From contig NZ_JAFFJT010000007.1 in the NCBI RefSeq assembly GCF_016924665.1, positions 186,001 through 250,000 on the forward strand: a stretch of 64,000 bases of DNA, written 5' to 3'. This DNA is from Nocardioides sp. SYSU D00038. GTDB lineage: Bacteria > Actinomycetota > Actinomycetes > Propionibacteriales > Nocardioidaceae. The notes under the pieces were generated by a model that worked only from the letters and a program-made list of their open reading frames with translations, ran no database searches and was not told the origin of the DNA. Positions 27,101 to 35,018 of this stretch are shown here, one piece after another. A program made the position numbers and the translations under genes. Position 1 is the stretch's first letter, and the number at the start of each line of letters is the position of its first letter.

Positions 27101-27868
27101 GTCGCGCAGGCTCTCCCCGGCCCAGAGCGGCTCCAGGGGCCAGGCGGCGCCCGGGTCGCCACGCCGTACGGCGCGGGGCGCGGCGGGGTGGCCGGCCTCG
27201 ATGCCCGCGGTGCCGGTGAGCGTGGCGACCTCGCCGTCGTCGTCGAAGAGGTAGACCGCGGCGAACGGCACCGACCAGGGGTTGGCGGCGATGGTGGCGC
27301 AGGCCGACCGCACCGCCGCCACCTCGTCCTCGGCGGCGCCCGACCGGATGCCGAGGTCGCGCAGGGTCGCGATCCGGCGCGACGCGACGATCTGGTCGGT
27401 CTCCTCGATGACCACGCACAGGAACCCGTTGACCCGGGCGTCGTCGTCGGCGAGCGGGCTGTAGGAGAAGGTGTGGTAGGTCTCCTCGACGTAGCCGGAG
27501 CGCTCGAGGAACAGCAGCAGCCGCTCGTCGAAGGTCGCCTCACCGGTCGCCATCACCCGCTCGATGCGCGGGCCGATGTCGTCCCAGATCTCCGACCAGA
27601 CCTCGCTCGCCGGCCGGCCGAGCGCCCACGGGTACTTGGTGCCGAGCGTGTCGCGCCGGTAGGCGTCGTTGCAGAAGAACGTCAGCTCGGGGCCCCACGC
27701 CATCCACATCGAGAACTTCGAGGTGACCAGGATCCGCACCGCGTTGCGCAGGCTCAGCGACCACGACTCCGGCGGCCCGAGAGGGGTGGCGTCCCAGTCG
27801 ACCGCCAGCAGGTCCTGGCCCACCTGCCCGCCCGCGGCCAGTGCTCGGCGGATCGAGGTGCCGTCCAC
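24113..27868 (-). CDS. Multidomain hybrid sensor: PAS-GAF-histidine kinase-receiver-PAS-PP2C phosphatase-HATPase
   Basis: 1251 residues, domains in order: PAS-like 20-160; GAF-like 170-330; HisKA with phospho-His H355 in NVSHELRTP; HATPase_c with N-box near 468, DTGAGIP at 499 and GSGIGLAL at 529; receiver 620-740 with acceptor D669 and K721; second PAS 760-870; PP2C/SpoIIE (RsbU-like) 900-1115 with metal Asp residues in GGDWYDV (D922) and VIGDVMGRG (D940); and an RsbW-like HATPase 1120-1250 with N1168. The protein thus joins a His-Asp kinase to a Ser/Thr phosphatase-kinase pair of the stress sigma-factor switch type. No membrane segment is seen. GTG 27868 follows gaggag. Substrates are unknown; no anti-anti-sigma gene is adjacent. 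Confidence 0.88.
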   Translation of the reverse strand: MDGTSIRRALAAGGQVGQDLLAVDWDATPLGPPESWSLSLRNAVRILVTSKFSMWMAWGPELTFFCNDAYRRDTLGTKYPWALGRPASEVWSEIWDDIGPRIERVMATGEATFDERLLLFLERSGYVEETYHTFSYSPLADDDARVNGFLCVVIEETDQIVASRRIATLRDLGIRSGAAEDEVAAVRSACATIAANPWSVPFAAVYLFDDDGEVATLTGTAGIEAGHPAAPRAVRRGDPGAAWPLEPLWAGESLRDRPEGRFGALPKGAWPGEPEELYLVPLLQPTHDHPHGFLMVAVNRYRPFEPTYTDFVGLVASHISAAISDALAIEEEKQRAERLAELDRAKSDFFANVSHELRTPLTLLLAPAEDALASGDDPLPPRQHERVSTIVRNGQRMLQLVNTLLDFSRLESGQARAEYRHTDLCALTNELAAMFDSAAQGSGLAFDVQCSDAWAWVDRDQWAKIVLNLLSNAFKFTFEGRIEVGVGAEDDQVVLTVSDTGAGIPEAELPHLFERFHRVAGTRSRTHEGSGIGLALVAELVQAHGGTIDVTSRVEEGTTFVVRVPVGPGHLPADQLVEDDAPLTPVTQDGQTRQLVAQSLSWLDDDPALAEPPPERDGRPRVLVVDDNGDMRRYIADTLDREVDVVVAEDGVAALEQMAREQPDLVVTDVMMPRLDGFGLLQRMRRDPGLAAVPVIMLSARAGEEGMIEGLEAGADDYLVKPFSGRELLARVRVTLALDREQRAREAVEQSQELLDQAQRLARVGSWEINADDDTLVASRTFLEMLELTVEEIERLGATEVVESRVHPDDLDRVRGELARAVPGQVLEYETRIVLPSGDQRIFHVRGEVRTDADEARVLRGSFQDVTEQRATQERLVAAETERQVAHGLQASLLPASDFVVDPLDVAATYRAGVEGTQVGGDWYDVIDLGAGRTAFVIGDVMGRGIRAAAVMGQLKAAVRAYATLDLPPAEVLEHLDHLVQDVARDEIVTCVYAIFDAATRTLTYANAGHLPPLVVPRAGSPLAFSTDVTGPPLGAGFYGVEAATVELSVGDTVALYTDGLVERRGTDLMDGIDALSRELGARRDRPFAGLPEELVGALVGDDADDDIALVLLRVRPDRDRVMELRLNHAGTAPGTARQAVGRQLREWGIGPSVVDDVVLVTSELVTNALVHARPPIDLAVRANDGRVQVEVRDRAVLRPRRRRPDDDDEHGRGLNIVEALADDWGTHAAESGKTVWCSLASVRERDQHPA

Positions 27869-28002
27869 GTCGTGCGTCTCCTCGGCCGGGCCGTCGGGGG
27901 GTCAGGGTGTCAGCGGGGGCTTTACCCGGTTAGTGGAAGGTACAACGACCGGGACGAGGAGTGGTGCCTCACCCGCGCGGGCGGTGCGCCGGCAGCGCCG
28001 GG

Positions 28003-29565
28003 CTACTCCCACTCGATCGTGCCCGGCGGCTTGCTGGTGATGTCGAGGGTGACCCGGTTGATCTCGGCGCACTCGTTGGTGATCCGGGTCGAGATCCGCT
28101 CCATGACGTCGTAGGGCAGCCGGGCCCAGTCGGCGGTCATGGCGTCCTCGGAGGTGACCGGGCGGAGGACGACGGGGTGGCCGTAGGTGCGGCCGTCGCC
28201 CTGCACGCCGACCGAGCGGACGTCGGCGAGCAGCACCACCGGGAACTGCCAGATCTCGCGGTCGAGGCCGGCCGCGGTGAGCTCCTCGCGGGCGATCGCG
28301 TCGGCTTGGCGCAGGATGTCGAGGCGCTCGCGGGTGACCTCGCCGATGATCCGGATGCCGAGGCCGGGACCCGGGAACGGCTGGCGCCACACCATCGTGG
28401 CGGGCAGGCCGAGCTGCTCGCCGACCTGGCGGACCTCGTCCTTGAACAGCGTGCGCAGCGGCTCGACGAGCTCGAACTCGAGGTCCTCCGGCAGGCCGCC
28501 GACGTTGTGGTGGGACTTGATGTTGGAGGTGCCGGCACCGCCGCCGGACTCGACGACGTCGGGGTAGAGCGTGCCCTGCACCAGGTAGGCCGTCTCGCCC
28601 TCCGCGCCGCCGAACACCCGCACCTCGGCGGCCTCGAAGGTGCGGATGAACTCGCGGCCGATGATCTTGCGCTTCTCCTCGGGGTCGGTGACCCCCTCCA
28701 GCGCGCCGAGGAACTGGTCCTCGGCGTCGACCACGTCGAGGGCGTCGAAGACCTCCTCGAAGTCGCGCCGCACCTGCTCGGTCTCGCCGAGGCGCATCAT
28801 CCCGTGATCGACGTAGACACAGGTGAGGCGGTCGCCGATGGCTCGCTGCACCAGGGCCGCGGCCACGGCGGAGTCGACGCCGCCCGACAGCGCGCAGATC
28901 GCCCGGCCGCCACCGATCTGCTCGCGGATCCGCTCGACCTGCTCCTCGACGATGTTGAGCATCGTCCAGGTCTGCCGACAGCCGGCGATGTCGTGGAGGA
29001 AGTGCTCGAGGATCTCCTGCCCGTGCTCGCTGTGCAGCACCTCGGGGTGCCACTGCACCCCCGCGAGCCCGCGGCCGACGTCCTCGAACGCCGCCACCGG
29101 CGTCACGTCGGTCGAGGCCAGCACGGTGAAGCCCTCGGGCGCGCCGGTGACCGAGTCGCCGTGGGACATCCAGACCCGGTGCTCGACCGGCAGCCCGGCC
29201 AGCAGGGTGCCGGACTCGCTCACCCGGACGCCGGTGCGGCCGTACTCCCGGGCGCCGGTCGCGGCTACCTCGCCGCCGAGCCCCTTGGCCATCAGCTGGA
29301 AGCCGTAGCACATGCCGAACACCGGGGTGCCGGAGGTGAACAGGTGGTCGTCGATCCCGGGCGCGCCCTCGGCGTAGACCGAGGACGGCCCGCCGGACAG
29401 GATGATCGCCTTCGGCTCGCGGGCGAGCATCTCCTCGACGGGCATGGTGTGCGGCACGATCTCGGAGTAGACCCGTGCCTCGCGCACGCGGCGGGCGATC
29501 AGCTGGGCGTACTGCGCCCCGAAGTCGACCACCAGGACCAGATCGTGCTCGCCAGCCGCCGTCAT
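28003..29565 (-). CDS. guaA: GMP synthase (glutamine-hydrolysing)
   Basis: This 520-residue enzyme converts XMP to GMP using glutamine and ATP, the last step of guanine nucleotide synthesis. The glutamine amidotransferase domain has the nucleophile Cys in GMCYGFQ near residue 87 and the His-Glu pair in VQWHPEV. The ATP pyrophosphatase P-loop is ALSGGVDSA. The C-terminal dimerisation domain ends in [11 protein letters not shown], as in all GuaA. The start is leaderless: TAGGCT six bases upstream. guaB and guaB3 are further along in the same direction, with the ChoD-like gene between, as in mycobacteria. Confidence 0.97.
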   Translation of the reverse strand: MTAAGEHDLVLVVDFGAQYAQLIARRVREARVYSEIVPHTMPVEEMLAREPKAIILSGGPSSVYAEGAPGIDDHLFTSGTPVFGMCYGFQLMAKGLGGEVAATGAREYGRTGVRVSESGTLLAGLPVEHRVWMSHGDSVTGAPEGFTVLASTDVTPVAAFEDVGRGLAGVQWHPEVLHSEHGQEILEHFLHDIAGCRQTWTMLNIVEEQVERIREQIGGGRAICALSGGVDSAVAAALVQRAIGDRLTCVYVDHGMMRLGETEQVRRDFEEVFDALDVVDAEDQFLGALEGVTDPEEKRKIIGREFIRTFEAAEVRVFGGAEGETAYLVQGTLYPDVVESGGGAGTSNIKSHHNVGGLPEDLEFELVEPLRTLFKDEVRQVGEQLGLPATMVWRQPFPGPGLGIRIIGEVTRERLDILRQADAIAREELTAAGLDREIWQFPVVLLADVRSVGVQGDGRTYGHPVVLRPVTSEDAMTADWARLPYDVMERISTRITNECAEINRVTLDITSKPPGTIEWE

Positions 29566-29571
29566 GGGCCG

Positions 29572-29577
29572 AGCCTA
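29572..29577 (-). promoter_or_regulatory. -10 element for leaderless guaA
   Basis: Minus-strand TAGGCT lies exactly six bases before the guaA ATG at 29565. The same bases (AGGCTCGGCCCATG) recur at the ACT-GNAT gene start at 46657. Confidence 0.6.
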
Positions 29578-29729
29578 TCGAGGCGGCTCGTGCCGTGGCG
29601 CGTCGACCTGTCGCTGCAACTGTTCCCCGAACGACGCCCGCAGGTTGCCCGGGGTGTGCCATCAACCGCCCCCGTTTCGAGACGCGTCGCCCGTCCCTCG
29701 CAGGCTCGCTCGAGGGCTCGGAAATGCAC

Positions 29730-29766
29730 CAGGGCCCGGCCGGGGAGGGAGGGTGGCCGGGCCCTG
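29730..29766. terminator. Strong hairpin in the guaA to ChoD-like gene gap
   Basis: CAGGGCCCGGCC pairs perfectly with GGCCGGGCCCTG (12 bp stem, 13-nt loop). It lies about 170 bp past the end of the minus-strand oxidoreductase operon. There is no T run on either side. The rest of 29566-29937 holds the guaA promoter and a doubtful 22-codon frame, with no other gene. Confidence 0.6.
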
Positions 29767-29826
29767 ATCGTCCATGCGGCTCACGAAGAGCGCTTGGACT
29801 GCGGGAGCCGGCAAAAGGGAGGGAGC

Positions 29827-29895
29827 ATGACTGCCGACTCTCATGCCTCTCAACGAGGGCTCCGGAGACGGGTTACGCCCCGATGGCAGAAGTGA
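29827..29895 (+). CDS. Possible 22-codon small ORF
   Basis: ATG 29827 follows an unusually good ribosome site (aaagggaggga) and encodes MTADSHASQRGLRRRVTPRWQ plus a final Lys, a basic peptide. No family is recognised and there is no downstream plus-strand gene, so it may be chance. Confidence 0.2.
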   Translation: MTADSHASQRGLRRRVTPRWQK

Positions 29896-29937
29896 CGAAA
29901 CTTCCGAGCCGGTCTAGACCATCACCTGGTGAGGGCC

Positions 29938-31662
29938 TCAGGAGACGCCCACGATGGGCAGTCGCAGGGCCCCCGGAGCGCTCTCCGGGACGGCCGGCGA
30001 GCGGGGCGCGACCGGCTCGATCCGGCGGTAGTCCTCGCCCAGCGGAGGCCGGTGGTCGGCCTCCCCCTTGTTGGGCCACAGCGCCATCGCCCGCTCGGCC
30101 TGGGCGGTGATCGTCAGCGACGGGTTGACGCCCAGGTTCGCGGTCACGGCCGAGCCGTCGGCGACGTGCAGGCCGGGGTGGCCGTAGACCCGCTGGTAGG
30201 GGTCGATGACGCCGGTGCGGGGCGAGTCGCCGATCGCGCAGCCGCCGATGAAGTGGGCGGTCAGCGGCATGCCGAACGGCTCGCCGATGTTGCCGCCTGC
30301 GGTGCCGCCGAGCCGGGCCGCGATCCGGCGTACGGCCTCGTTGGCGACCGGGATCCAGGTCGGGTTCGGCGCGCCGTGGCCCTGCCGGGACGTCATCCGC
30401 CAGCGACCGGTGAGCCGGTTGCGCTTGCCGAAGGTCGTGATCGAGTTGTCGAGGCTCTGCATCACCAGGGCGATGACGGTGCGCTCCGACCAGTGCTTGA
30501 AGTCGTAGAGCTCCTTGACGTTGCGCCGCTGCACCCACATCTCCTTGGCCCAGGTGAGCCAGCGCGGCTCGGCGCCGTCGCCGTCGGTGAGGACGGTCTG
30601 GAGCATCGCCATCGTGTTGAAGCCCTTGCCGTAGCGCACCGGCTCGATGTGGGTGTCGGGGTCGGGGTGGAAGCTCGAGGTGATGGCGACGCCGTAGCTG
30701 TAGTCGGTGGCGTCGTCGGCGGGGGCGATGGCGCCCAGGATCGACTCGGAGTTGGTCCGCGAGAGGTAGCCCAGCCGGTCGGAGAGGTGGGGCAGGTGCC
30801 CCTCGTCCTTCATCCGGTGCAGCAGCTTCTGGGTGCCGAGCGAGGCGGCCGCCATCACCACCTGCTCGGCCCGGATCACCCGGGTGACGTTGGGCAGCCA
30901 CGGCTTGGCCTTGGTCCAGCGGACGTGCACGTCGTAGCCGCCGCCGGCCCTCGGGGCGATCCGGGTGACGGTCGTGAGCGGCAGCACCTCGGCGCCGTTC
31001 TGCTCGGCGAGGTAGAGGTAGTTCTTGACCAGGGTGTTCTTGGCGTTGTGGCGGCAGCCGCTCATGCACTCGCCGCAGTTCTTGCAGGTGTTGCGGGCCG
31101 GGCCGGCGCCGCCGAAGAACGGGTCGTCGACGAGCTCGCCCTCCTCCTGGCCGGGGCCGCCGAAGAAGACGCCCACCGGGGTGGGGTGGAAGGTGTCCTC
31201 GACCCCCATCTCCTTGGCCACCGACTCCATGACGTCGTCGGCCGGGGTGCGCACGGGGTTGTCGACGACGCCCAGCATCCGCTTGGCCTGGTCGTAGAAC
31301 GGCGCCAGCTCGCTCTTCCAGTCGGTGATCGACGACCACTGCGGGTCGGTGTAGAACGCCGGCAGCGGCTCGTAGAGCGTGTTGGCGTAGACCAGCGACC
31401 CGCCACCGACGCCCGCACCGGCCACGATCATGGTGTCGCGGACGGCGTCGATGCGCTGGATGCCGTACATGCCCAGCTGGGGCGCCCACAGGTAGCGCTT
31501 GAGGTCGAAGGTGCCGGACGCGAAGTCGCCGTCCTCGAAGCGGGCGCCCGCCTCGACGACGCCGACCCGGTAGCCCTTCTCGGTCAGGCGCAGCGCGCTC
31601 ACCGAGCCACCGAAGCCCGAGCCGATGACCAGGACGTCGAAGTCGAACTCCTGCTCGCTCAT
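29938..31662 (-). CDS. GMC-family oxidoreductase, ChoD-like (putative cholesterol oxidase)
   Basis: This 574-residue FAD enzyme carries the dinucleotide-binding motif VIGSGFGGSVSALRL near residue 11 and a C-terminal GMC block with HFIGGCAIGDSP and DGSAVTANLGVNPSLT. A four-Cys cluster C-K-N-C-G-E-C-M-S-G-C occurs in the middle, as in mycobacterial ChoD, and could hold an Fe-S cluster. The expected reaction is oxidation of a secondary alcohol, possibly the sterol 3-OH, but ChoD-type proteins are not proven sterol oxidases in every case. ATG 31662 lies two bases after the aldehyde dehydrogenase stop; GTG 31668 is an alternative. Probably one operon with that gene. Confidence 0.85.
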   Translation of the reverse strand: MSEQEFDFDVLVIGSGFGGSVSALRLTEKGYRVGVVEAGARFEDGDFASGTFDLKRYLWAPQLGMYGIQRIDAVRDTMIVAGAGVGGGSLVYANTLYEPLPAFYTDPQWSSITDWKSELAPFYDQAKRMLGVVDNPVRTPADDVMESVAKEMGVEDTFHPTPVGVFFGGPGQEEGELVDDPFFGGAGPARNTCKNCGECMSGCRHNAKNTLVKNYLYLAEQNGAEVLPLTTVTRIAPRAGGGYDVHVRWTKAKPWLPNVTRVIRAEQVVMAAASLGTQKLLHRMKDEGHLPHLSDRLGYLSRTNSESILGAIAPADDATDYSYGVAITSSFHPDPDTHIEPVRYGKGFNTMAMLQTVLTDGDGAEPRWLTWAKEMWVQRRNVKELYDFKHWSERTVIALVMQSLDNSITTFGKRNRLTGRWRMTSRQGHGAPNPTWIPVANEAVRRIAARLGGTAGGNIGEPFGMPLTAHFIGGCAIGDSPRTGVIDPYQRVYGHPGLHVADGSAVTANLGVNPSLTITAQAERAMALWPNKGEADHRPPLGEDYRRIEPVAPRSPAVPESAPGALRLPIVGVS

Positions 31663-31664
31663 CG

Positions 31665-33287
31665 TCACGCCCTGCCGAGCTTCTTCATCAGCTTCAGGTT
31701 GGCCGTCATCAACCGCGCGTAGGCCTGGTCGGACATACCGAACATCGGCGCGAACCGGATGCCTCGCTGGGTGGCGACCGATTGCGACTCGGTGTAGCGG
31801 TGGATGCCCTCGGCGCCCTGGCGCCGGCCCATGCCGGACTGGCGCATGCCGCCCATCGGGGAGTCGATGCTGGCGAACGTCGCCCCGAACGCCTCGTTGA
31901 TGTTGACGGTCCCGCACTTGATCACGCGGGCCATCGCCCGGGCGCGGGGGCCGTCCTGGCTGTAGATGGAGGCGTTGAGGCCGTACTCCCCGGCGTTGGC
32001 CCGCGCGACGGCGTCGGCCTCGTCGTGGAAGCGGTAGATCGCGATCACGGGGCCGAAGGTCTCGTCGCCGAAGCAGGTCATCTCGGGCGTGACGCCCTCG
32101 AGGACGGTCGGCTCGAAGAAGTAGGGCCCGAGGTCGGGGCGGGCCCGGCCGCCGGTCAGCACCCGCGCCCCCTTGGCGACGGCGTCCTCGACGTGGGCGA
32201 CCACGGTGTCGAGCTGGGCCTGCGAGATCAGCGAGCCCATGTCGTTGCCCCAGTCGAGGGTGGCGCCCAGCGTCATCGCCTCGGTGCGGGCCACGAACTT
32301 CTCGACGAACCGGTCGTAGACCTGGTCGGCCACGAACATCCGCTCCATCGACACGCAGAGCTGCCCGGCGTTCGAGAACGCCGCGCGCACCGCGCCCTCG
32401 GCGGCCTTGTCGAGGTCGGCGTCGCGGAGCACCAGGATGGGGTTCTTGCCGCCGAGCTCGAGCGAGCAGCCGATCAGCCGCTCGGCGCAGCCCTGGGCCA
32501 CGAGCTTGCCGGTGGCGGTGGAACCGGTGAAGCAGATGTAGTCGGCGCGGCCGATGATCTCGGTGCCGACCACGCTGCCGGGCCCGGCCACGACCTGCCA
32601 CAGGTCGGCCGGGAAGCCGGCCTCCTCGAGCAGCTGGGCGGCGAGCAGCGCCGACAGCATGGTCTGCGCGTCGGGCTTCGCGACCACGGCGTTGCCGGCC
32701 AGCAGGGCCGGCAGGCCGTCGCAGAGCGCCATCGTGAAGGGGTAGTTCCACGGCGAGATGATCCCGACGACGCCCTTCGGCACCCGGTTGACCTCGACCC
32801 GGGTGAGCCCCGGCACGACGCCCAGCTTTCGCTCGGTGTCGAGGTGCTGGTGGGCGGTGCGCGCGTAGTAGCGGGCCGTCAGCGCGATGTGCAGCGGCTC
32901 GTCGAAGGCGTGCTTGCGGGCCTTGCCGGACTCCAGCACGATCAGGTCGATGATCTCGTCCTGTCGCTCCAGCACCAGGTCGTGCAGGCGGATCAGCAGC
33001 TCGGCACGGTGGTCGAGGCTGGTGCGCGCCCAGGCCTCCTGCGCCTTGCGGGCCCGCGCGAAGGCGTCGTGCACGTCGGCGGTGCTCGACTGCGGGATGT
33101 GCGCCAACGGCGCCCCGTCGAGCGGCGAGTCGACCGCCACGCTCTCGCCGCTGGTGGCGCGGATCCGCCGGGTCAGCGCGGCGACGTAGTCGGGCTCGAG
33201 CGCGTACGCCGCCCGGGGGTCGTGCTCGGGATCGTGCGGACCCTCGACGACCGGACCACCGGACGGAGTGGGGTTGGAGGCGCTCAT
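31665..33287 (-). CDS. Aldehyde dehydrogenase (succinate-semialdehyde dehydrogenase type)
   Basis: This 540-residue NAD(P)-dependent enzyme oxidises an aldehyde to the acid. Conserved points are GIISPWNYPF, FTGSTATGKL, ELGGKNP (general-base Glu), NAGQLCVSMERM (catalytic Cys) and GDETFGPV. A C-terminal tail of about 40 residues after the domain is basic and helical. It is closest in layout to the actinobacterial SSADH group, but the substrate is not provable. ATG 33287 has a TACTGT box six bases upstream, suggesting leaderless translation; a second, leadered promoter may lie at 33344-33370. Confidence 0.87.
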   Translation of the reverse strand: MSASNPTPSGGPVVEGPHDPEHDPRAAYALEPDYVAALTRRIRATSGESVAVDSPLDGAPLAHIPQSSTADVHDAFARARKAQEAWARTSLDHRAELLIRLHDLVLERQDEIIDLIVLESGKARKHAFDEPLHIALTARYYARTAHQHLDTERKLGVVPGLTRVEVNRVPKGVVGIISPWNYPFTMALCDGLPALLAGNAVVAKPDAQTMLSALLAAQLLEEAGFPADLWQVVAGPGSVVGTEIIGRADYICFTGSTATGKLVAQGCAERLIGCSLELGGKNPILVLRDADLDKAAEGAVRAAFSNAGQLCVSMERMFVADQVYDRFVEKFVARTEAMTLGATLDWGNDMGSLISQAQLDTVVAHVEDAVAKGARVLTGGRARPDLGPYFFEPTVLEGVTPEMTCFGDETFGPVIAIYRFHDEADAVARANAGEYGLNASIYSQDGPRARAMARVIKCGTVNINEAFGATFASIDSPMGGMRQSGMGRRQGAEGIHRYTESQSVATQRGIRFAPMFGMSDQAYARLMTANLKLMKKLGRA

Positions 33288-33293
33288 ATACCC

Positions 33294-33299
33294 ACAGTA
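33294..33299 (-). promoter_or_regulatory. -10 element for leaderless aldehyde dehydrogenase gene
   Basis: Minus-strand TACTGT lies six bases before the ATG at 33287. It falls within an imperfect inverted repeat (CATATAC-CCACA-GTATGTG, 33285-33303). Confidence 0.45.
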
Positions 33300-33343
33300 T
33301 GTGACGGCCGTCTCCGGGGACAGCCATCCGGCCCGGGTGTGCG

Positions 33344-33370
33344 GTTTTACACATCTTCTTGCTTTGTCAA
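33344..33370 (-). promoter_or_regulatory. Possible sigma-70 promoter of the aldehyde dehydrogenase gene
   Basis: On the minus strand a consensus -35 TTGACA (33365-33370) is followed after 15 bases by TAAAAC (33344-33349). The spacing is short, so this competes with the leaderless site nearer the start. Confidence 0.35.
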
Positions 33371-33388
33371 GCAGATCGCGGGCGGGTT

Positions 33389-33453
33389 CGCCGACCCGGC
33401 GCTTGTTGTCACCGCGGCGCGCCGACCCGGCGTCAATTAACGCCGGCTCGGCG
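33389..33453. terminator. Alternative hairpins between the two aldehyde dehydrogenase genes
   Basis: CGCCGACCCGGCG occurs at 33389-33401 and again at 33420-33432. Either copy can pair with CGCCGGCTCGGCG at 33441-33453 (one mismatch). The near pairing gives a 14-bp stem with a 6-nt CAATTA loop; the far pairing extends to TTCGCC/GGCGAA. It probably ends transcription of the 484-residue dehydrogenase gene. Confidence 0.5.
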
Positions 33454-33529
33454 AAAGCTGGGCTGCCCGCCGTGGACCAGGGAGGGCGGTCGGCCACCGC
33501 GTTTCGCGGCAGGCGTTGCACGCCCTTCC

Positions 33530-34984
33530 TCAACCGGCGGCGGGAGCCTCCGTGTAGATCGACTTCAGCTCGGTGAACGACGCCAGCCCCTCCGGGCCGA
33601 ACTCGCGGCCGATGCCGGAGGACTTGAAGCCGCCGAAGGGCGCGGCGAAGTCCATCGTGTAGGTGTTGACGCCGTAGGTGCCGGCGCGGACCCGACGGGC
33701 GACCTCGAGGCCGGCGTCGGGGTCGCCGGTCCAGACGGTGCCGGCGAGTCCGTACTCGGAGTCGTTGGCGATCCGGACCGCGTCGTCGACGTCGTCGAAG
33801 GGGATGACCGAGAGCACCGGGCCGAAGATCTCCTCCTGGGCGATCCGCATCCGGTTGTCGACGTCGGCGAAGACGGTGGGCCGCACGTACCAGCCCCGGT
33901 CGAGGCCCTCGGGCATGCCGAGGCCGCCCACGACCACGCGGGCACCCTCCTCCTGGCCCAGGGCGATGTACTTCTCGACCCGCTCCTGCTGGCGCTGGGC
34001 GACCATCGGGCCGATCTCGGTGGCGGGGTCCATCGGGTCGCCGACCTTCATGCCCGCGACCGCCTCGGCCAGCGCGTCGACGACGGTGTCGTAGTTGGCG
34101 CGGCTGGCCAGGATCCGGGTCTGGGCGACGCAGGCCTGGCCGGAGTTCATCAGCGCGGTGAACTTCAGGCCCTCCACGGTGGCGGCGAGGTCGGCGTCGT
34201 CGAGGACGATCGCGGCCGACTTGCCGCCGAGCTCGAGGCTGACCCGCTTGAGCTGCTCGCCGCAGACGGCGGCGATCCGGCGGCCTGCAGCGGTCGAGCC
34301 GGTGAAGGCGACCTTGTCGACGCCGGGGTGGGCCACGAGGTGCTCGCCGACCTCGCGGCCTGCGGCCACGATGTTGACGACGCCGTCGGGCACGCCGGCG
34401 TCCTGGAGCAGCTCGGCCAACAGGTAGGCGTCGAGCGGAGTCTCGGGGGCCGGCTTGACCACGACCGTGCAGCCGGCCAGCAGCGCCGGCACCAGCTTGG
34501 ACATGATCGTGAACTGCGGGACGTTCCACGGCGGGATGGCGGCGACCACGCCCACCGGCTCGTGCCGGACGACGACGGGCGCTCCCAGCGCGCCCGGTCG
34601 CTCCGACTCCCACGGGAACTCGCGGGCGATGGCGAGGAACGCCTCGATCTGCATCCACGGCGCCGGCGACTGCGCGAGGTTGGCGAACGACGTGGGCGAC
34701 CCCATCTCGAGGCTGATCACCTCCGCCATGTCGCCCAGCCGGGCGGCGTAGAGGCCGGAGAGGTTCGCGATGACGTCGATCCGCTCCGAGGGCGACATCC
34801 GCGGCCACGGCCCGTCGTCGAAGGCCCGGCGGGCGGCGGCGACCGCCCGGTCGACGTCGGCGGTGGTGCCCTCGGGGACGGTGGCGACCACCTCCTCGGT
34901 GTGGGGCGAGACCACCTGGAGGGTGTCGCCGGAGGCCGGCGCGGTCCAGCCGTCGATGAACAGGGTGTCGCGGTCGAGGCTCAT
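33530..34984 (-). CDS. Aldehyde dehydrogenase, NAD-dependent
   Basis: This 484-residue protein is a second member of the family with standard length. Visible motifs are AAIPPWNVPQF, FTGSTAAGRR, ELGGKSAAIVLDD with the general-base Glu, SGQACVAQTRI with the catalytic Cys, and EEIFGPVLSV. It heads the end of the minus-strand run DUF-like protein, APH-like kinase and dehydrogenase; the gap to the next upstream gene is only 34 bp, so it is probably the last gene of that operon. It shares only family-level similarity with the neighbour at 31665, so this is not a recent duplication. Confidence 0.88.
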   Translation of the reverse strand: MSLDRDTLFIDGWTAPASGDTLQVVSPHTEEVVATVPEGTTADVDRAVAAARRAFDDGPWPRMSPSERIDVIANLSGLYAARLGDMAEVISLEMGSPTSFANLAQSPAPWMQIEAFLAIAREFPWESERPGALGAPVVVRHEPVGVVAAIPPWNVPQFTIMSKLVPALLAGCTVVVKPAPETPLDAYLLAELLQDAGVPDGVVNIVAAGREVGEHLVAHPGVDKVAFTGSTAAGRRIAAVCGEQLKRVSLELGGKSAAIVLDDADLAATVEGLKFTALMNSGQACVAQTRILASRANYDTVVDALAEAVAGMKVGDPMDPATEIGPMVAQRQQERVEKYIALGQEEGARVVVGGLGMPEGLDRGWYVRPTVFADVDNRMRIAQEEIFGPVLSVIPFDDVDDAVRIANDSEYGLAGTVWTGDPDAGLEVARRVRAGTYGVNTYTMDFAAPFGGFKSSGIGREFGPEGLASFTELKSIYTEAPAAG

Positions 34985-35018
34985 GGGGTTCCTCCGGTGG
35001 GTGCGGGTGGTCGGCGGG

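Noticed and set aside
23786..28114. 1442-codon plus-strand frame across the large sensor gene
   Set aside because: No domain pattern; it is rich in Gly, Arg and His, and the opposite strand encodes recognisable PAS, kinase, receiver and phosphatase modules.
29566..29937. tRNA or riboswitch in the guaA upstream gap
   Set aside because: No cloverleaf or conserved aptamer core was seen; only a simple GC hairpin and the leaderless guaA promoter.
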